Positions 13,242-16,786 of a stretch of 16,786 nt of DNA are shown here, in pieces. The notes under the pieces were generated by a model. That model saw only the letters and a program-made list of their open reading frames with translations. It was not told where the DNA came from and searched no databases. The stretch is from positions 101,764 through 118,549 of the forward strand of contig DJET01000078.1 of NCBI GenBank assembly GCA_002431945.1, written 5' to 3'. How positions within the stretch are numbered: position 1 is the first letter of the stretch; each line of letters opens with the position of its first letter. The stretch is from Ruminococcaceae bacterium UBA5891. GTDB lineage: Bacteria > Bacillota > Clostridia > Oscillospirales > Acutalibacteraceae. The position numbers and the translations under genes are program-made.

Positions 13242-13406
13242 ATGAAAACCGATGAATACTGGAACGATTTTTTAAAGAGCGGCAGGGTAGACGATTATTT
13301 AAGCTTTGTAAATTCACGCAGGGAGAGCTTTTTTGGTGAACGAAACACAGAACCGTATAACAACCGAAGCACTGGTGATAAAGGAAATGAAGTTAGGGGA
13401 GAGTGA
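13242..13406 (+). CDS. YqzL-like small protein between era and recO
   Basis: A 54-codon frame begins MKTDEYWNDFLKSGRVDDYL. The pattern W, F, (S/T)G, hydrophobic, YL is that of the short YqzL-type proteins found between era and recO in Firmicutes; from memory the Bacillus protein is about 47 residues. Function unknown. The ATG at 13242 has only a weak AGGCG site. The last 24 codons overlap the start of recO in another frame, so the tail past about residue 30 is probably shaped by recO coding. It carries the AGGGAG site of recO inside its frame. Confidence 0.7.
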   Translation: MKTDEYWNDFLKSGRVDDYLSFVNSRRESFFGERNTEPYNNRSTGDKGNEVRGE

Positions 13407-14097
13407 CCGTTTGGTTACTCTCTTTACGCGTGATTACGGTATTATACGCGCTTTCGCCGCGGGCGCGGCAAATGTTAAATCAAGGCGCTGTACCGCCACA
13501 AGCTTACTTACATATTCATCTTTTACAATAGTTAAAAAAAAGGACATATATAAAATTCGCGAAGCGGCGCCGATACGCGTATTCTTTAGGCTTGGGTGCG
13601 ATATAGAGCAACTGGCGCTTGCACAGTATTTTTGCGAATTAAGCTATGTTTTCGTTTCAAGCGGCGTGCCGGACGGCGAGTTTTTAAGGCTGATACTTAA
13701 TTCACTGCATTTTCTTACCTCGGCTAAACGCACGCCGCCGTTATTAAAAGCTGTAACAGAGCTTAGGGCGGCGGCAATATCCGGTTATATGCCGGATCTT
13801 GTAGCCTGCGGCGGCTGCGGCAAATTTGAAGACAGCGTTATGTATTTTGATCCCTTGGGGGGAAGAATATACTGCACCGGCTGTAAACCTGCCGATATCA
13901 GGCTTATACCGTTAGAGCCTACGCTGCTTAAGGCTATGCGGCATATAGTATATTCAGAGCTTGAAAAGCTTTATTCCTTTACCCTGCCGGACGGCGCTTC
14001 AAAACGCTTGGCGGATATAACCGGGGAATACATTACTTTACAGACCGACCACAGGTTTACGGCGCTTGATTTTTACAATACGGTTAAGGAGAAATAA
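13333..14097 (+). CDS. recO: DNA repair protein RecO
   Basis: RecO anneals single strands and, with RecR, loads RecA at SSB-coated gaps. The N-terminal OB-fold is at about 9-80 (ALVIKEMKLGESDRLVTLFT and following). The C-terminal helical domain contains a zinc finger with Cys159, Cys162, Cys181 and Cys184. The 254-residue length is normal. TTG at 13333 has AGGGAG seven bases upstream; GTG at 13336 is an equally plausible start. The TAA stop overlaps the mutS2 ATG by one base. Confidence 0.95.
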   Translation: MVNETQNRITTEALVIKEMKLGESDRLVTLFTRDYGIIRAFAAGAANVKSRRCTATSLLTYSSFTIVKKKDIYKIREAAPIRVFFRLGCDIEQLALAQYFCELSYVFVSSGVPDGEFLRLILNSLHFLTSAKRTPPLLKAVTELRAAAISGYMPDLVACGGCGKFEDSVMYFDPLGGRIYCTGCKPADIRLIPLEPTLLKAMRHIVYSELEKLYSFTLPDGASKRLADITGEYITLQTDHRFTALDFYNTVKEK

Positions 14098-16487
14098 TGA
14101 AATACGATATATCAAGATACTTAAAAACGCTTGAACTTGATAAGATACTTGAAATGCTGTCGGAACAGGCAAGCCTTGAGGATTCGCACGAAACGGCACG
14201 CAACCTTATGCCCGATACCGATTTAAATGCGGTAAAAGCAAAATTACAGGAAACGGGGGACGCTTACAGCTTTATGTCGCGTTATTCAGCCCCGGCGTTC
14301 GGCGCGGCAAAAAACGTTTCTTCTCCGCTTCGCCGTGCGCAAGCGTCGGCGGTGCTTTCTATTAAAGAGCTGCTTGATATTGCCGAAACCCTGCGGATTA
14401 TCAGGGGAGTTAAGGCATGGCGAAACGATTGCGCGGGTATGGCGCAAACCTCGCTCGACGGGCTTTTCGGCGCGCTTGTACCTAATAAATACATTGAAGA
14501 TAAAATAAATTTTGCCATAAAATCGGAAGAGGAATTGAACGACAACGCTTCTCCCGCGCTTTATGACATAAGGCGTAAGCTAACCGCAAAATCGGGCAAA
14601 ATAAGAGAAAGTCTTGAAAGAATTGTAAGAGGACCTACCGCAAAATATTTGCAGGAGGCAATTATAACTCAGCGAGACGGCAGGTTTGTTGTACCGCTTA
14701 AAGCCGAATATAAAGGTCAGCTTAACGGAATTGTGCACGATACCTCGGCAACAGGCTCCACCATATTTATCGAGCCTATGGCGGTTGTGGAAACCAATAA
14801 TGAAATACGTGTTTTAAAGGCGCGTGAGCAGGAGGAGATCGAGCGTATTTTGTCCGAGCTATCGGCAGAGGCAGGCGGCTTTGCAGACAGTATTATATAT
14901 TCGTACAACGCGCTTTTAAAGCTTGATATTATTTTTGCAAAAGCAAAGCTTGCATATAAGATGAAAGCCTCAATGCCGCAGATCAACGAAAACGGCTGCA
15001 CATATTTAAAGCGTGCGCGGCATCCGCTGATATCCTATAAAACGGTAGTACCCGTAACAGTAGAGCTTGGCAAAAACTATGATACTCTGGTAATTACGGG
15101 ACCTAATACCGGCGGTAAAACCGTAACGCTTAAAACCATAGGTCTGCTTACGGTAATGACAATGTGCGGACTTATGATCCCCGTGGACGACGGCAGTCAT
15201 ATAGCGGTTTTTTCAAAGGTATTTGCCGATATAGGTGACGAGCAGAGTATTGAGCAATCACTTTCAACCTTTTCGTCGCATATGGTTAACATAATATCTA
15301 TAACAGAGCTTGCAGACGAAAACTCGCTTGTGCTGTTCGACGAGCTGTGCGCGGGAACAGATCCGGTTGAGGGTGCGGCGCTTGCAAAAGCAATTTTAAT
15401 GCGGCTTTCATTTTTGGGCGCTAAAACCGTAGCTACAACGCATTACCCTGAGCTTAAATCCTATGCCATTGATACCGATAGGGTGGAAAACGCCTCGTGC
15501 GAGTTTGACGTTAACACCTTAAAGCCTACCTACCGCCTTATCATCGGTATGCCGGGCCGCTCAAACGCGTTTGCAATTTCACGGCGTTTAGGGCTTAGCG
15601 ACGATATTATAAAAACAGCCGAAAACGAGGTTTCCGATGAGGACAGGCGTTTTGAAAAGGTTGTGGAATCGCTTGAAAACGCGCGCCGTGAGGCAGAAGA
15701 AGAGCACAAAAAAGCGCAAAGCCTGCGCTTTAAGCTTGACGAAGCCAAGAAAAAGGCAGACCTGCGCGAAGCAGAGCTTGAAAAAAGCCGCGAGAAGCTT
15801 ATGGAGAAAACGCGCGAAAATGCCGACCGCATCATTGAAAACGCGCGGAATAAATCGGCGCTGCTTTTAAACGAGCTTGAAGAAATGAAAAAGCAGCTTA
15901 ACGCCGATAACGCCGCCAAGCTTGCCGAAAAGGCGCGTGCGGCATATAAATCCACCATAAACGAGCTTGAAAAATCGGCGGATCCCGTAACAAAAAAGTC
16001 CGTTTCGGGCGAAGCGGTAACAAAGCTTACCAAGGGCGAAATTGTGCTTATCGCGGACATTAACCGCGACGCCACTGTGGTTGACATAAAACAGAGCGAT
16101 AAAAAAGCGCTTGTAATGTCGGGCTCAATGAAAATGTGGGTTGATTTTGAAAATCTGCGCCTTAAAAACAAAAGCTCGGCATCGACCGAGTTTAAGAAAA
16201 CAAGGCGCGTTACAGGTCTTGTTTCACGCGGGCAGCGCACCGTTTCAGGCGAGGTCGATCTGCGCGGTATGGCCTCCGACGAAGCCATTATGGAGCTTGA
16301 TAAATATATTGATAACGCCGTGCTTTCGGGTATTACGACCGTAACGGTAATTCACGGCAAGGGTACGGGCACTTTAAGAAAGGCGGTACAGGCGCATCTG
16401 CGTTCCCACAAAAATATTGCCGCATTCAGAACAGGAACCTTCGGCGAGGGCGAAAACGGCGTTACAATAGCAGAAATTAAGGAATAA
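14097..16487 (+). CDS. mutS2: MutS2 ATPase with Smr domain
   Basis: MutS2 proteins suppress homologous recombination in some species, and in Bacillus act on collided ribosomes (also named RqcU). The sequence has an N-terminal lever/core region (about 1-320), Walker A GPNTGGKT (335-342), Walker B LVLFDE (411-416), a long charged coiled coil (about 510-630), a KOW-like linker, and a C-terminal Smr domain starting VDLRGM (720) with HGKGTG (753-758). The DLRG and HGKG motifs are intact, so the Smr part may be active. There is no MutS mismatch-recognition domain. The 796-residue length is normal. AAGGAG (14086-14091) precedes the ATG, which overlaps the recO stop. It is the last gene of the rightward cluster. 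Confidence 0.96.
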   Translation: MKYDISRYLKTLELDKILEMLSEQASLEDSHETARNLMPDTDLNAVKAKLQETGDAYSFMSRYSAPAFGAAKNVSSPLRRAQASAVLSIKELLDIAETLRIIRGVKAWRNDCAGMAQTSLDGLFGALVPNKYIEDKINFAIKSEEELNDNASPALYDIRRKLTAKSGKIRESLERIVRGPTAKYLQEAIITQRDGRFVVPLKAEYKGQLNGIVHDTSATGSTIFIEPMAVVETNNEIRVLKAREQEEIERILSELSAEAGGFADSIIYSYNALLKLDIIFAKAKLAYKMKASMPQINENGCTYLKRARHPLISYKTVVPVTVELGKNYDTLVITGPNTGGKTVTLKTIGLLTVMTMCGLMIPVDDGSHIAVFSKVFADIGDEQSIEQSLSTFSSHMVNIISITELADENSLVLFDELCAGTDPVEGAALAKAILMRLSFLGAKTVATTHYPELKSYAIDTDRVENASCEFDVNTLKPTYRLIIGMPGRSNAFAISRRLGLSDDIIKTAENEVSDEDRRFEKVVESLENARREAEEEHKKAQSLRFKLDEAKKKADLREAELEKSREKLMEKTRENADRIIENARNKSALLLNELEEMKKQLNADNAAKLAEKARAAYKSTINELEKSADPVTKKSVSGEAVTKLTKGEIVLIADINRDATVVDIKQSDKKALVMSGSMKMWVDFENLRLKNKSSASTEFKKTRRVTGLVSRGQRTVSGEVDLRGMASDEAIMELDKYIDNAVLSGITTVTVIHGKGTGTLRKAVQAHLRSHKNIAAFRTGTFGEGENGVTIAEIKE

Positions 16488-16555
16488 TATAATAATAGTT
16501 TTTCAAGGCAAATAACAGCCTATGAACAAGAAGAATTAAAATACCGCAAAATGTG

Positions 16556-16586
16556 AAAAGCCCTTGGAATATCAAGGGCTTTTCGT
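16556..16586 (+). terminator. Terminator at the end of the phoH-mutS2 cluster
   Basis: AAAAGCCCTTG (16556-16566) pairs perfectly with CAAGGGCTTTT (16573-16583) around a 6-base loop. The arm ends in TTTT, then CGTGTT. It lies 68 bases after the mutS2 stop. The short space between holds no gene that I can support. Confidence 0.82.
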
Positions 16587-16662
16587 GTTGAATTTTAATG
16601 GAATTATCTTATTTTTAAATATAATTTTCTTATGCCAAAAATAACTTTAAACCCGCATAAAC

Positions 16663-16690
16663 AAAAAACCGCACAATAGTGCGGTTTTTT
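16663..16690 (-). terminator. Terminator of tRNA-Ser
   Basis: AAAAAACCGCAC (16663-16674) and GTGCGGTTTTTT (16679-16690) pair perfectly around the loop AATA. On the minus strand the stem ends in TTTTTT directly after tRNA-Ser. The structure would work in both directions and so also backs up the mutS2 terminator. Confidence 0.88.
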
Positions 16691-16692
16691 AA

Positions 16693-16786
16693 TGGCGGAG
16701 TAGGAGAGACTCGAACTCTCGCGCCGGGGTTTAGCCGACCTACGCCCTTAGCAGGGGCGCCTCGTCACCAACTTGAGTACTACTCC
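16693..16786 (-). tRNA. tRNA-Ser (anticodon GCT)
   Basis: The acceptor GGAGTAG pairs with CTACTCC, followed by G and encoded CCA (16693-16695). The anticodon stem CGCCC/GGGCG holds loop CTGCTAA with anticodon GCT. A long variable arm, as expected for serine tRNA, precedes the T-arm with TTCGAGT. The 5' end coincides with the last base of the window, so the gene is complete but its promoter is outside. Confidence 0.95.

Noticed and set aside
15530..16288. Long antisense frame (252 codons) within mutS2
   Set aside because: Serine/alanine/phenylalanine-rich shadow of the Glu/Lys/Ala-rich coiled coil of mutS2, with no ribosome binding site.
1..16786. CRISPR array, rRNA genes or insertion sequences
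   Set aside because: No regularly spaced repeats of CRISPR length, no rRNA-like sequence and no transposase or terminal inverted repeats were found on reading the window.

Overview
The window looks like a junction between a horizontally acquired integrative element (left, about 1-7520) and a conserved chromosomal segment (right, about 7525-16786) of a spore-forming member of the Clostridia, probably an Oscillospiraceae/Ruminococcaceae-type gut bacterium. The evidence is the sporulation genes ylbJ, yqfC and yqfD, the gene order yqfC-yqfD-phoH-ybeY-era-yqzL-recO followed by mutS2, and strong AGGAG-type ribosome binding sites. The left part is visibly more AT-rich than the right part.

Element, left arm (minus strand). 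A large serine recombinase is cut by the left window edge. It is translationally coupled (ATGA overlap) to an XRE-type repressor whose promoter carries a 23-bp palindromic operator. Next comes a lipoprotein gene of unknown function, preceded by a leader that can form a pseudoknot and ends in an intrinsic terminator directly against the ribosome binding site. A second XRE regulator follows, with its own consensus promoter flanked by direct repeats.

Element, right arm (plus strand). After a 250-bp repeat-rich control region, five genes run rightwards: two small proteins of unknown function, a membrane-anchored FtsK/TcpA-type DNA-pumping ATPase, a HUH-type rolling-circle replication initiator with two candidate catalytic tyrosines, and a 59-residue protein overlapping the rep end. 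Perfect or near-perfect 12-bp hairpins follow each of the first three genes. A strong terminator closes the module. An integrase, a repressor, a single FtsK-like pump and a rolling-circle Rep, with no type IV secretion genes in view, recall the compact actinobacterial AICE layout, but here in a Firmicute. The left end of the element is not visible.

Chromosome. The junction lies next to tRNA-Gln(UUG). That gene and tRNA-His(GUG) are transcribed leftwards from a strong promoter. A cysteine-rich small protein and ylbJ form a leftward pair. Divergent from them is a rightward cluster: yqfC, yqfD (sporulation), phoH, ybeY (rRNA maturation/RNA quality control), era (30S assembly GTPase), a yqzL-like small gene, recO (recombination repair) and mutS2 (ATPase with Smr domain). 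It ends in an intrinsic terminator, followed by tRNA-Ser(GCU) on the minus strand, which is complete and ends at the last base.
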